Positions 1 to 7,625 of a DNA stretch of 64,000 bases are shown here, one piece after another. The DNA comes from Candidatus Rifleibacteriota bacterium. GTDB lineage: Bacteria > Muiribacteriota > Ozemobacteria > Ozemobacterales > Ozemobacteraceae. A program made the position numbers and the translations under genes. The notes below the pieces were generated by a model that ran no database searches, had not been told where the DNA came from, and was given only the letters and a program-made list of their open reading frames with translations. The stretch covers positions 1 to 64,000 of the forward strand of contig JADFZL010000024.1 in assembly GCA_015232575.1 (NCBI GenBank), written 5' to 3'. Within the stretch, counting starts at the first letter, position 1. Each line of letters opens with the position of its first letter.

Positions 1-1
1 T

Positions 2-139
2 GTATACGAACCAGAGAAGGGCGATCAAAGCAATAATATTCCAGGGGATATTTGCTTTCATGATCTGCTCGACTCATGGGAATGTCCTTGGTGTTACGCA
101 TCCAAAAGCAATTTTAAAGAGTTTTCTGAAGAAAAGTGA
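2..139 (+). CDS. Rubredoxin, C-terminal part (cut by left edge)
   Basis: The frame is open from the left edge to a TGA at 137-139 and gives about 45 residues. It holds the hallmarks of the second half of a rubredoxin: a YEPEKGD stretch that normally follows the first CxxCG knuckle, then a DSWECPWC segment carrying the second Cys pair, then ASKSNF, close to the usual GASKxxF ending. Rubredoxins are small one-iron electron carriers, common in anaerobes in peroxide/oxygen detoxification and redox metabolism. The first Cys pair lies outside the window. The second knuckle has CPWCY where CPxCG is usual, a small oddity. Fairly sure of the family; partner unknown. Confidence 0.8.
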   Translation, partial: VYEPEKGDQSNNIPGDICFHDLLDSWECPWCYASKSNFKEFSEEK

Positions 140-224
140 TGTATCAGCACATTTTCAGTAATTAAGGGGTTATGAATTAGCGTGTAATTATTTCCTGCTC
201 AAAAGACACAATGCATTTTAAAGA

Positions 225-259
225 CGAAAGCCGCTGAAGCAAGATTTCAGCGGCTTTCG
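225..259. terminator. Perfect 14-bp hairpin after the rubredoxin gene
   Basis: Arms 225-238 and 246-259 are perfect 14-base inverted repeats (CGAAAGCCGCTGAA and its complement) around a 7-base loop. It lies between the rubredoxin stop and the next gene, where a terminator is expected. It lacks a following T-run on the plus strand, so intrinsic termination is uncertain. Confidence 0.5.
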
Positions 260-334
260 ATGTCTGGATTTGCGAAAATATTTCCTGAATGCTATAATCG
301 AATCCGACTTTAAACTGAAATGGGGTAGCAATAA

Positions 335-787
335 ATGGTTTTTAATGTGAGTAGCGATGAGTCCAGGCTGATAGAAAAATTGAGGCGAATTGAAGCATTA
401 TTTGCAGGTGCTGCTACGGAAGGTGAACGTGAGGCTGCCGCAAATGCTCTCAATAGAATGAGTGAACGGTTGAAAGAAGTTCAGAAGGAAGATCCGCCAA
501 TAGAATACAAATTTTCACTGTCAGATATGTGGGCCAGGAAGTTGTTTTCTGCGCTACTCCGCAGATATGGAATAAATCCCTATCGTTATTACAGACAAAA
601 GCACACAACTGTTATGGCAAGGGTTTCAGCAAAGTTTGTTGATGAGACTCTCTGGCCAGAGTTTGTCGAGCTTAATAAAACATTAAGATTGTATATTGAC
701 GAAGTTACTAATCGTGTTATTTCCGAGGGAGTTTTTACTGATAATTCTGAACCAGAGGTTGTACAACAACTTATCGGAACAAACTAG
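335..787 (+). CDS. Hypothetical protein with DUF2786-like N-terminus
   Basis: A 150-residue soluble protein with no signal peptide or membrane segment. Its first 45 residues form a helical segment (EKLRRIEALFAGAATEGERE followed by AAANALNRM) that resembles the start of DUF2786 proteins, where an EKI-x-LL-x-LA helix is followed by an EAAxAxxxA helix. The rest has basic and aromatic patches (RRYGINPYRYYRQKH) that could bind nucleic acid. The start ATG lies a few bases after a GGGGTAG stretch that may serve as ribosome binding site. It ends just before the palindromic repeats. Function unknown; DUF2786 proteins are often found near mobile or phage-related genes, but nothing here confirms that. 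Confidence 0.55.
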   Translation: MVFNVSSDESRLIEKLRRIEALFAGAATEGEREAAANALNRMSERLKEVQKEDPPIEYKFSLSDMWARKLFSALLRRYGINPYRYYRQKHTTVMARVSAKFVDETLWPEFVELNKTLRLYIDEVTNRVISEGVFTDNSEPEVVQQLIGTN

Positions 788-870
788 AAATATAGATTGT
801 GTTGACAAAAGGAATAAATTGTTGACATACAATGCAAGCTTGGTTTAACATTCGCCAAAAGTAAAGTGCA

Positions 871-962
871 AAGGCGCGAAGCGGAGCGCACCAAGTGCGC
901 GATCGCGGGGAGTGAAGGTGGTCGAACTTGTTCGACCGCCGAGAGGGGGCGCGTGCCCGTCT
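871..962 (+). repeat. GC-rich compound palindromic repeat, copy A
   Basis: A 90-bp element made of three inverted repeats in fixed order: GCGCAC..GTGCGC, then GGTCGAAC-TT-GTTCGACC, then an AGAGGGGGC..GCCC hairpin. It is far richer in GC than its surroundings. Copies recur at 989-1078, 9459-9533, 24119-24143 (tail only) and about 25451-25666, each next to a gene boundary. In this copy the last hairpin arm is degraded (GCCCGTCTC). Confidence 0.85.
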
Positions 963-988
963 CAAACAAGAGTGATTTAGTATGCAAA

Positions 989-1078
989 CGCCGAAGCGGA
1001 GCGCACAAAGTGCGCGACCGCGGGGAGTGAAGGTGGTCGAACTTGTTCGACCGCCGAGAGGGGGCGCGTGCCCCCTCT
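989..1078 (+). repeat. GC-rich compound palindromic repeat, copy B
   Basis: A near-identical second copy directly downstream of copy A in the same orientation, ending in an intact AGAGGGGGC-GCGT-GCCCCCTCT hairpin. It abuts the AAAGGAGGG ribosome binding site of the nucleoside phosphorylase, so it lies in that gene's leader. The hairpin is followed by A residues and not T residues, so it is not an obvious intrinsic terminator on this strand. Confidence 0.85.
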
Positions 1079-1093
1079 AAAAAAGGAGGGAAT

Positions 1094-1822
1094 GTGAAGA
1101 AAGTACAGCCTCATTTGAAAGTGGCAAAGGGAGATATCTCCTCAATGGTTCTTACGTGCGGTGATCCGGCGAGAGCTGCGGCCATCGCTGAATTGTGTGA
1201 TGAATCGAAAGAAATTGCATACAATCGTGAATATCGCACATTCAATTCGAAATACAAGGGTAAATCAATTTCGATTACTTCGCATGGCGTCGGTTCAGCT
1301 GGTGCTGCAATCTGTTTCGAAGAACTTATAGCAGCAGGTGCAACAACGATTATACGTGTTGGAACCTGCGGAAGTTTATCAGATGGAATAGGGCAGGGCG
1401 ATCTTATTATTGCCAATGCTGCTGCACGTGAAGATGGCGTCTCTGCACTTCTTGTACCGCAGGGATTTCCGGCAATTGCTGATTCTCAAATCGCTTCCGC
1501 ACTGGAAGCTTCATGCAGAGAACTTTCTGTAAAACATCACAGGGGAATGATTCTTACCAGCGATTTGTTTTATCCCGGAGTTGTTCAGCCGTCGCTTGCC
1601 ATTTATTCCAAAGCCGGCGTTCTTGGTGTTGAGATGGAATGTTCGGTCCTTTTTGTAATTGCATCACTTCGCAAAATATCCGCCGGAGCAGCGCTGACGG
1701 TTGATGGGAATCCTCTTAAGTGGAGCGAAGGCGATTACGACCCGCATGGTACTGCTGTGACTGAAGGCAAAAAGAAAATGCTCACAGTTGGACTAGAAGC
1801 AATAGCAAAATTGTGCAGATAA
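1094..1822 (+). CDS. Nucleoside phosphorylase (PNP/uridine phosphorylase family)
   Basis: About 242 residues, the normal size for the hexameric nucleoside phosphorylase family, which splits nucleosides with phosphate into free base and (deoxy)ribose-1-phosphate. Visible family marks are GDPARA near the N-terminus (phosphate-binding Gly-Asp-Pro-x-Arg), SHGVG followed by AICFEEL, RVGTCGSL (phosphate/ribose site) and GVEMECSVLF (the ribose-binding EME motif). I chose GTG 1094 because AAAGGAGGG lies just upstream; an upstream ATG at 1043 would translate the palindromic repeat. The 3' end overlaps the ABC binding-protein gene by 10 bases, which suggests a salvage operon in which the transporter might import nucleosides. 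The preference for purine or uridine cannot be told by eye. Confidence 0.88.
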   Translation: MKKVQPHLKVAKGDISSMVLTCGDPARAAAIAELCDESKEIAYNREYRTFNSKYKGKSISITSHGVGSAGAAICFEELIAAGATTIIRVGTCGSLSDGIGQGDLIIANAAAREDGVSALLVPQGFPAIADSQIASALEASCRELSVKHHRGMILTSDLFYPGVVQPSLAIYSKAGVLGVEMECSVLFVIASLRKISAGAALTVDGNPLKWSEGDYDPHGTAVTEGKKKMLTVGLEAIAKLCR

Positions 1823-3324
1823 TTCAAAAGATTTTATCATTTTCCTTTCTGATTTTGTTGATAAATCTGTCAGCGTGTTCAGCCGTTTTTTCTGCTGAAT
1901 ACGCTGTTGCATCAACTGACACTGAAACTAATGTAAAAACGGATTCAAAAGCTGCTGAAAAAATTGATGAAAAAATCAATGAAAAAAATAAACCGGTGAC
2001 AGAACTCAGGTTCTGGAATTTCTGGAATCCGAAATTCATTCTTCCGGTTATTGAAGCTTTCGAATCTCAGAACCCCGGAATTAAGATCGTAAACGAGCAG
2101 TTGAACTGGGGAAACGGACTTGATAAAATTGTAGTATCTCTTGCAAATGGTCAGGCACCTGATATCTGCGAACTTGGTTCGACCTGGACAGGAAAATTCA
2201 TGGCTGCTGGCGCAGTCCTGGATTTGACCGAAGAACTCAGAAGTCTTGAAAATGATTATCTGATGTGGGAGCCTGCCACCTGGAAGAATAAAATCTATGG
2301 AATGCCCTGGCTTGTTGGTACAAGAATTCTTTTTTTTAACAAATCCCTTTTTAAATCAGCCGGTCTGAACCCTGATGCTCCGCCTGAAACATGGGCTGAG
2401 CTTCTTGATGCTGCTGAAAAACTTCACAATCCAGCACAGGGGAAGTATGGTTTCGGTATAAACGCTGGCGAGGGACATATATTGTACAAAAAGTTTCTTC
2501 CGTTTGTCTGGGGAAATGGCGGTACAATTCTGGATGAAAATCAGTCATGGGCTTTCAAAGGCAAAGAAGTTACAGAAGCGTTTGAATTTTATCGCAAACT
2601 TGCATCATTTGGAATGAAGGAAAAACAGGATCTTCTTGACGAAGCTTTTATGAAAGGCAAACTGGGAATGGAAATATCCGGTTCCTGGAATTTTGCCAAG
2701 TTTCCTAAAGAGGCACCAGATCTGGATTTCGGAGTTTCGATTATTCCAAAGCCTTCCAGAGAAAAAGGGAAATCCACTTCGTTTCTTGGTGGAGAAATTC
2801 TTGTACTGTTTAATAAATGTAAAAATAAAGAAGCGGCAGTTAAGTTTATCAAATTTCTTACTTTGGCAGAAAATACACTTCCAATTACAAAAGAAGCTCT
2901 GGTAAGCTTTCCGGCCAATAAAAAGGCTTTTTCAGATTCATTTTTTACTGAAAATAAAAAGCTTGCTGTTTTTGTCAAACAGATGGAAACAGGAATTCAT
3001 CCGCCAGTTAACCCATTATGGGTTGATGCTGAATCAATTATTAATGATGCTGTCGAAAAAATTATTTATGGACAGAACATTGAAAAAATACTTGTTGAGG
3101 CTGAAAAATCATACAATCAGGTTTCAGAACGGTTTTCCAGTCGGGAAAAAGAGCGGGCAGAAAACATTGAGAAAAGAAATGGTGAGTCACGCGATGCCTC
3201 TCAAACACACTTTCCGCTGAAATATACCTGGATTATTTCGCTAATTGCAATTGGAATACTTGTAAACACAATATTATCTTTTCTTATCCTGAGAGAGCTA
3301 AAAAAAAAAGATCGAATTACCTGA
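1813..3324 (+). CDS. ABC transporter substrate-binding lipoprotein (family 1) with C-terminal membrane anchor
   Basis: A 503-residue extracellular binding protein. A lipoprotein signal peptide ends in LSAC (Cys 22). A charged, low-complexity linker follows to about residue 60, then the family 1 solute-binding fold: LRFWNFWNP start, FESQNPGIKI, LANGQAPDICELG, and the typical FFNKSLFKSAGL and AAVKFIKFLT stretches. Unusually, a hydrophobic helix near residues 471-493 followed by a basic tail (RELKKKDR) would give a second membrane anchor, whereas most binding proteins have none. The start is GTG 1813, overlapping the phosphorylase gene. The two permeases follow directly. The ligand could be a sugar or nucleoside; the family binds many oligosaccharides and polyols. 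Confidence 0.85.
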   Translation: MQIIQKILSFSFLILLINLSACSAVFSAEYAVASTDTETNVKTDSKAAEKIDEKINEKNKPVTELRFWNFWNPKFILPVIEAFESQNPGIKIVNEQLNWGNGLDKIVVSLANGQAPDICELGSTWTGKFMAAGAVLDLTEELRSLENDYLMWEPATWKNKIYGMPWLVGTRILFFNKSLFKSAGLNPDAPPETWAELLDAAEKLHNPAQGKYGFGINAGEGHILYKKFLPFVWGNGGTILDENQSWAFKGKEVTEAFEFYRKLASFGMKEKQDLLDEAFMKGKLGMEISGSWNFAKFPKEAPDLDFGVSIIPKPSREKGKSTSFLGGEILVLFNKCKNKEAAVKFIKFLTLAENTLPITKEALVSFPANKKAFSDSFFTENKKLAVFVKQMETGIHPPVNPLWVDAESIINDAVEKIIYGQNIEKILVEAEKSYNQVSERFSSREKERAENIEKRNGESRDASQTHFPLKYTWIISLIAIGILVNTILSFLILRELKKKDRIT

Positions 3325-3350
3325 AAAATAGCCATCAGAATATTCTTTTC

Positions 3351-4178
3351 ATGCTGCCGTGGGCGGTAACTTTCATATTCTTCTGGCTTTATCCGCTAGT
3401 TTTTTCATTCTTTCTCAGCTTCTGCGACTATGATGTGTTCCATTCAGAAAACTGGCGTTTCGTCGGACTGGAAAATTTTTCAAGACTTTTCAGTGATGCA
3501 AAGTTTGCCCAGAGTTTTGGAAATACCGTTTTCTTCGTTGCTGGTACAACACCGGTTATTACCTTGCTTGCTCTGCTTCTTGCCCTTCTGATAAATGAGC
3601 TCAAAAAGTTCGAAGAATTCTTCAGGTCAGCTTTCTTTCTTCCGTCTATCATTTCAATTGTTGTAATATCGACAATTTTCAAGTACTTTTATTCGCCGCA
3701 TGGTTTTCTGAATCAAATGATGGTTTTTTTCGGCTTTCCTGAACAGTCATGGCTGGTTGATCCTGCTCTTGCAATGCCATCCATTATGGTAATGGATATC
3801 TGGTCATCAATCGGATATTATCTTGTACTTTTTCTGGCTGCGCTGAAATCAATACCAGTACAATACTTTGAGGCTGCAAAGGTAGATGGCGCGAATTCAA
3901 TTCAAACTTTCAGACATATTACTCTTCCATCTATTAAACCGATGATATTGTTTGTGCTTATCATAAACACAATTCGCGCCTGGCAGGTGTTTCCTGAAAT
4001 TTTCACTCTTACAAGAGGCGGTCCGCTTGGAACAACTGATACAATTGTACATCGCCTCTATGAAACAGCTTTCCGCTTTCATGAAATGGGATACGCTTCT
4101 GCAATGGCTTATGTACTATTTGCCGTAATAATGGTACTCTCTCTTATACAAATCAAACTTCTCGGAGAAAAAGATTGA
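3351..4178 (+). CDS. ABC transporter permease, MalF/UgpA-type
   Basis: A 275-residue inner-membrane permease with six predicted hydrophobic segments. It carries the cytoplasmic coupling-loop EAA motif FEAAKVDGANSIQTFRHITL, which docks to the ATPase. It pairs with the next permease and the preceding binding protein as a sugar-type importer. The ATG at 3351 begins just before the first membrane helix and has no clear ribosome binding site. The frame is open further upstream (a basic KKRSNYLKN stretch precedes it) but offers no ATG or GTG, only a CTG at 3321, so the true start is uncertain. No ATPase gene occurs in the cluster; such importers often share a MsiK-type ATPase encoded elsewhere. Confidence 0.88.
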   Translation: MLPWAVTFIFFWLYPLVFSFFLSFCDYDVFHSENWRFVGLENFSRLFSDAKFAQSFGNTVFFVAGTTPVITLLALLLALLINELKKFEEFFRSAFFLPSIISIVVISTIFKYFYSPHGFLNQMMVFFGFPEQSWLVDPALAMPSIMVMDIWSSIGYYLVLFLAALKSIPVQYFEAAKVDGANSIQTFRHITLPSIKPMILFVLIINTIRAWQVFPEIFTLTRGGPLGTTDTIVHRLYETAFRFHEMGYASAMAYVLFAVIMVLSLIQIKLLGEKD

Positions 4179-4984
4179 CCGTAAATATAAAAAAAATAGC
4201 AATATTAATGCTTATGGTGGCAACGGCGACATATCTTTATCCGTTGTTTTTCATGCTGTTCAGGTCGATTTCAGATTCGTCAGCAGCTCTGGCTGGCGAT
4301 AGCTGGGGTTTTACTTTAGAAAATTACCGGACCGTTCTCGGGGGCGCGGGTTTTTCTATATTTGCATTAAACAGCCTGATTGTGCTTTTTTTCGTTGTGG
4401 CGGGGAATATAGTATTCTCAGTGATGTGTGGATATGCACTTACAAGGTATACATTTCCCGGAAAAAAAATATTCTTTTCCATAATTCTGGGAACTCTTAT
4501 GATTCCAAGACAGGTTTTGGCGGTTCCCATCCTTGATCTGATGACGAAAATCGGATTGCATAATTCCCTTTCGGCAATGATTTTGCCTTTTCTCGCTGAC
4601 AGTTTTAATATTTTTCTGATAAGGCAATACTTGCAGGGAATTCCGAAAGATCTTGAAGAGGCTGCGCGTGTTGACGGAGCGACCGAGCTGCAAGTGCTTC
4701 TTAAGGTCGTTTTTCCGATCTGCAGACCTGCTCTTGCACTGATAATCGTGAATACAACAATCACCACGTGGAATTCATTCCTGTTTCCGCTGATTTTAAC
4801 TGATTCGGCTGATAAAAGAACCTTGCCGGTGGGGCTTTCGATGTTTACACAGGGACCGTTTTCAACTGATTGGGGCGCATTGATGGCTGGTGCAGCGGTA
4901 AGTTCGCTTCCAATTATTCTTATTTTCCTGGTTTTCCAGCGGGAAATAATAGCCGGAATTACAAGTGGTGCACTTAAAGATTAG
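4175..4984 (+). CDS. ABC transporter permease, MalG/UgpE-type
   Basis: A 269-residue permease starting at TTG 4175, overlapping the previous stop by four bases and preceded by a CGGAGAAA site, which indicates translational coupling. It has hydrophobic segments across its length and the EAA coupling motif EEAARVDGATELQVLLKVVF, followed by the FPICRPALALI helix typical of MalG-like subunits. It completes an importer lacking its own ATPase. The last residues (REIIAGITSGALKD) match the usual ending of this subfamily. No terminator is visible before the promoter of the ornithine operon. Confidence 0.9.
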   Translation: MTVNIKKIAILMLMVATATYLYPLFFMLFRSISDSSAALAGDSWGFTLENYRTVLGGAGFSIFALNSLIVLFFVVAGNIVFSVMCGYALTRYTFPGKKIFFSIILGTLMIPRQVLAVPILDLMTKIGLHNSLSAMILPFLADSFNIFLIRQYLQGIPKDLEEAARVDGATELQVLLKVVFPICRPALALIIVNTTITTWNSFLFPLILTDSADKRTLPVGLSMFTQGPFSTDWGALMAGAAVSSLPIILIFLVFQREIIAGITSGALKD

Positions 4985-4988
4985 GGTG

Positions 4989-5016
4989 TTTACATTTTTT
5001 TTTAAAATGGTATAAT
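4989..5016 (+). promoter_or_regulatory. Sigma-70-type promoter for the ornithine operon
   Basis: TTTACA at 4989-4994 and a consensus TATAAT at 5011-5016 are separated by 16 bases in an AT-rich stretch. It lies about 70 bases upstream of the first ord gene, which has a strong AAGGAAGGG ribosome binding site at 5071-5079. Confidence 0.65.
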
Positions 5017-5087
5017 ACGTACATTATTATTTGACTTGGAAAAAGGTCAAAATTTTTTACTCAAAAAAATAAGGAAGGGATATCAAC

Positions 5088-6128
5088 ATGAAACCGATTA
5101 GAGTGGTCCAATGGGGACTTGGAGCAATGGGCGCCGGAATGGCAAAACTTATGGCTGAGAAAGAAGGTTTTCAAATTGTCGGAGCTATCGCCAGAAGAAA
5201 AGAAAAACTGGGAAAAGACCTTGGCGACGTTCTTGAACTCGGAAGAAAACTCGGCGTAACTGTTACAGATTCTCCAAAATCAGTCCTCAAAAAGGGCGAA
5301 GTAGATGTAGTTGTTCATGCTGTTGCATCTACCACAAAAGAAAGTTTTGAAGAACTCAAGATGATCATTGAAGCCGGAATCAATGTCGTCACTATTGCTG
5401 AAGAAATGGCAATGCCCGAAGCAAAAGAGCCGGAACTCGCCAGAAAAATAGACGAAATGGCCAAAATTCACAGAGTCGCAGTAGTTGGAACCGGAATTAA
5501 TCCGGGTTTCATTCTTGACGCACAGATCGTAATGCTTTCAGCAGTTTGCCATCGTGTTGAGAGAATTGAAGCAGCCAGAATCAACGACCTTTCTCCATAC
5601 GGACCAACCGTTATGAAGAGCCAGGGCGTCGGAACCACTCCGCAGGAATTTGAAAAAGGCGTGAATAATGGCGACATCCAGGGACATTTTGGATTCCCTG
5701 AATCAATCAAAATGGTTGCAGAAGCAATCGGATTGAAGTATGACCGCATCGTTGAGACCAGAAAGCCGATTATTTCAAAAGTCGCAAGAGAGACTCCGCA
5801 TATAAAAGTTCAGCCGGGAATGGTTGCCGGTTGCGAGCACATCGGAATTGCCTATAATGGTGATAAGGAAGTTATCAAGCTCGTTCATCCGCAGCAGATT
5901 CATCCGCACCTTGAAGGAGTTGAAACTGGCGATTATATCAATATTTTCGGAACACCGGAAGTTCACATGTCCAACAAGCCTGAGATTCCTGGCGGAGTTG
6001 CCACGATTTCCCTCGCAGTCAACGTCATTCCTCTCATCGTTAATGCCACACCAGGCCTTAAGAGAATGGTAGACCTTCCGATTCCATCAGCATTGATGGG
6101 ACCGACCGCTTATCAGAGAAGAAGATAA
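5088..6128 (+). CDS. ord: 2,4-diaminopentanoate dehydrogenase
   Basis: A 346-residue NAD(P)-dependent dehydrogenase that oxidatively deaminates 2,4-diaminopentanoate to 2-amino-4-oxopentanoate in ornithine fermentation. The N-terminal Rossmann motif is WGLGAMGAGMAKLM (residues 9-22). GTGINPGFILDAQI and NDLSPYGPTVMKSQGVGTTP are stretches I recognise from the Ord family, here in canonical form. The length matches the clostridial enzyme. It starts at ATG 5088 after a strong ribosome binding site and is the first gene of a run that goes on to ortA/ortB and oraS/oraE, the exact set that performs this pathway. A hairpin with a T-run follows, so this copy may also be transcribed on its own. A diverged paralogue lies next. 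Confidence 0.93.
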   Translation: MKPIRVVQWGLGAMGAGMAKLMAEKEGFQIVGAIARRKEKLGKDLGDVLELGRKLGVTVTDSPKSVLKKGEVDVVVHAVASTTKESFEELKMIIEAGINVVTIAEEMAMPEAKEPELARKIDEMAKIHRVAVVGTGINPGFILDAQIVMLSAVCHRVERIEAARINDLSPYGPTVMKSQGVGTTPQEFEKGVNNGDIQGHFGFPESIKMVAEAIGLKYDRIVETRKPIISKVARETPHIKVQPGMVAGCEHIGIAYNGDKEVIKLVHPQQIHPHLEGVETGDYINIFGTPEVHMSNKPEIPGGVATISLAVNVIPLIVNATPGLKRMVDLPIPSALMGPTAYQRRR

Positions 6129-6157
6129 TTTGTAACTGCTCATTATTCGAGACTATC

Positions 6158-6201
6158 CCTCTCTCCCCGTTGTTACAAACGAGGGCGGGAGGGAGTTTTT
6201 G
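6158..6201 (+). terminator. Imperfect hairpin plus T-run between the two ord genes
   Basis: A pyrimidine-rich arm (TCCCTCTCTCCCCG) and a purine-rich arm (CGAGGGCGGGAGGGA) flank a roughly 10-base loop and are followed by TTTTT. It probably acts as an intrinsic terminator or attenuator, lowering expression of the genes behind the first ord. Confidence 0.7.
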
Positions 6202-6303
6202 AGCAGGTGCAATGATTTGTCGAAATAAAGTGTACTTTTGCAAATTGAGTATTTATTTATTGTTGAAATTCCCTATACCTAAACTGGAAGGAGAAAATTC
6301 GTT

Positions 6304-7344
6304 TTGAAGCCAATTCGCGTTGTTCAGTGGGGTCTTGGAGCATTAGGACGCAGTCTTGTCAGACTTATGACCGAAAAAGAAGGATTGCGGATAATCGGAG
6401 CAATCGAGTCCAGAAAGGGGTTTGCAGGAAAGGATCTTGGGAAAGTCGCAGAATGCGGCAAAAACCTTCAGATCCTTGTCAAGGATACACACAAAGGTCT
6501 TCTCAAGAAGTCTGATGTAGACGTCGTTGTCCATGCAACGACCTCATTTACCCGGGAAGTGATTGATGAAATTCAGGCGATAGTTGAAGCTGGAATCCAT
6601 TGCATTACCCTTACCGAAGAAATGGCATATCCGGAGTTGAGCGAACCTGACATTATTAAACCTATTGAAGCGCTTGCCAGAAAGAACAGGGTCACGGTGC
6701 TTGGTGCCGGATTCAATCCTGGTTTCATTCTTGACTCGCAGATTATAATGATGACTGCGTGCTGTCATCGCGTCGAAAAAATCGAAGCCGAAAGAAAAAT
6801 TAATCTCCTTCCGCTGGGTGAAAGCTATTTCCGCACGCTTGGTATCGGAAACACTCATCTGGCATTTCAAGTCGGACTGAGTCAGGGAACGATTCTTAAA
6901 CATATTGGTTTTAAGGAATCAGCATATCTAATCTCACATGCAACCGGCCTGGAAATCGATTCAATGACTGAAACGGTTAAACCGGTGCTTGCCGAGACCG
7001 ATCGCGTTATCGGAAAAACATCCCTTAAAGCCGGAAGCGTTTGCGCTGTATCACATTCTGCATCAGCTTCCTTCCAGAATAAAGAAATAATAAGACTTTC
7101 TCAGCTTTACTACACTGATGCGGCTGATCTTAAAGGCGATGTTGCCGATAAAATCAGAATTCATGGCTATCCAGACATTAATATGAGCATTGATCCGGAA
7201 ATACCTGCGAATATGGGCGCAGTAGGAATTGTTGTAAACATGATTCCGCTTGTTGTTAAATCATCACCTGGAATAAAGAGAGTATTTGATATGCCCATCC
7301 CAGGCTGTCTGATGGGCGAAACTGCATATTCAAGAAGGAGTTGA
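6304..7344 (+). CDS. Second, diverged 2,4-diaminopentanoate dehydrogenase paralogue
   Basis: It has exactly the same length as the upstream ord (346 residues) and shares MKPIRVVQWGLGA, FNPGFILDSQI and the MG(P/E)TAY-x-RR ending. The middle differs: the NDLSPYGPTVM segment of the first copy is replaced by INLLPLGESYF, and the GVGTTPQEF segment by GIGNTHLAF. These lie in a region likely to line the active site, so the substrate or role may have changed, although it still starts the ortAB transcription unit. It starts at TTG 6304 after GGAAGGAG. The stop overlaps the ortA leader. It could be the working Ord, a form for another diamino acid, or a non-identical subunit. Confidence 0.85.
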   Translation: MKPIRVVQWGLGALGRSLVRLMTEKEGLRIIGAIESRKGFAGKDLGKVAECGKNLQILVKDTHKGLLKKSDVDVVVHATTSFTREVIDEIQAIVEAGIHCITLTEEMAYPELSEPDIIKPIEALARKNRVTVLGAGFNPGFILDSQIIMMTACCHRVEKIEAERKINLLPLGESYFRTLGIGNTHLAFQVGLSQGTILKHIGFKESAYLISHATGLEIDSMTETVKPVLAETDRVIGKTSLKAGSVCAVSHSASASFQNKEIIRLSQLYYTDAADLKGDVADKIRIHGYPDINMSIDPEIPANMGAVGIVVNMIPLVVKSSPGIKRVFDMPIPGCLMGETAYSRRS

Positions 7345-7346
7345 AA

Positions 7347-7625
7347 ATGACTCAGAATGGAAGATGGGTCGAGATAGAGAAAATAATTCTCGCACCCGAA
7401 CAGAGAGCATCCACATTGCCGGAAGATACCGCTAAAACACCTTACAAGCTCAGGCTGTCAGGCTTTCTTCTTAATGAAGGAAAAACCGGCGATACTGTTA
7501 AAATCAGAACAATGATTGGTCGCGAAATTGAAGGAACACTGATTAATGAGAATCCCGAATACAGACATTCATTCGGCGAAACAGTGCAGGAAATTCTCGA
7601 CATAGGCCTCGGAGAAAAACTATGA
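7347..7625 (+). CDS. ortA: 2-amino-4-oxopentanoate thiolase, alpha subunit
   Basis: A protein of about 92 residues matching the small OrtA subunit, which with OrtB cleaves 2-amino-4-oxopentanoate with CoA into D-alanine and acetyl-CoA. Recognisable stretches are WVEIEKIILAPEQRA near the start, YKLRLSGFLL, and the GREIEGTLI...YRHSFGE ending. ATG 7347 is preferred because AAGGAG sits seven bases upstream; a TTG at 7341 is also in frame. It overlaps ortB by four bases (ATGA), so the two subunits are translationally coupled, as expected for a 1:1 complex. Confidence 0.92.
   Translation: MTQNGRWVEIEKIILAPEQRASTLPEDTAKTPYKLRLSGFLLNEGKTGDTVKIRTMIGREIEGTLINENPEYRHSFGETVQEILDIGLGEKL

Noticed and set aside
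1050..1078. The GGGGGC-GCGT-GCCCCC hairpin as an intrinsic terminator.
   Set aside because: It is followed by A residues and a ribosome binding site, with no T-run on the plus strand.
1043..1093. N-terminal extension of the nucleoside phosphorylase from ATG 1043.
   Set aside because: It translates palindromic repeat copy B; the strong ribosome binding site belongs to GTG 1094.
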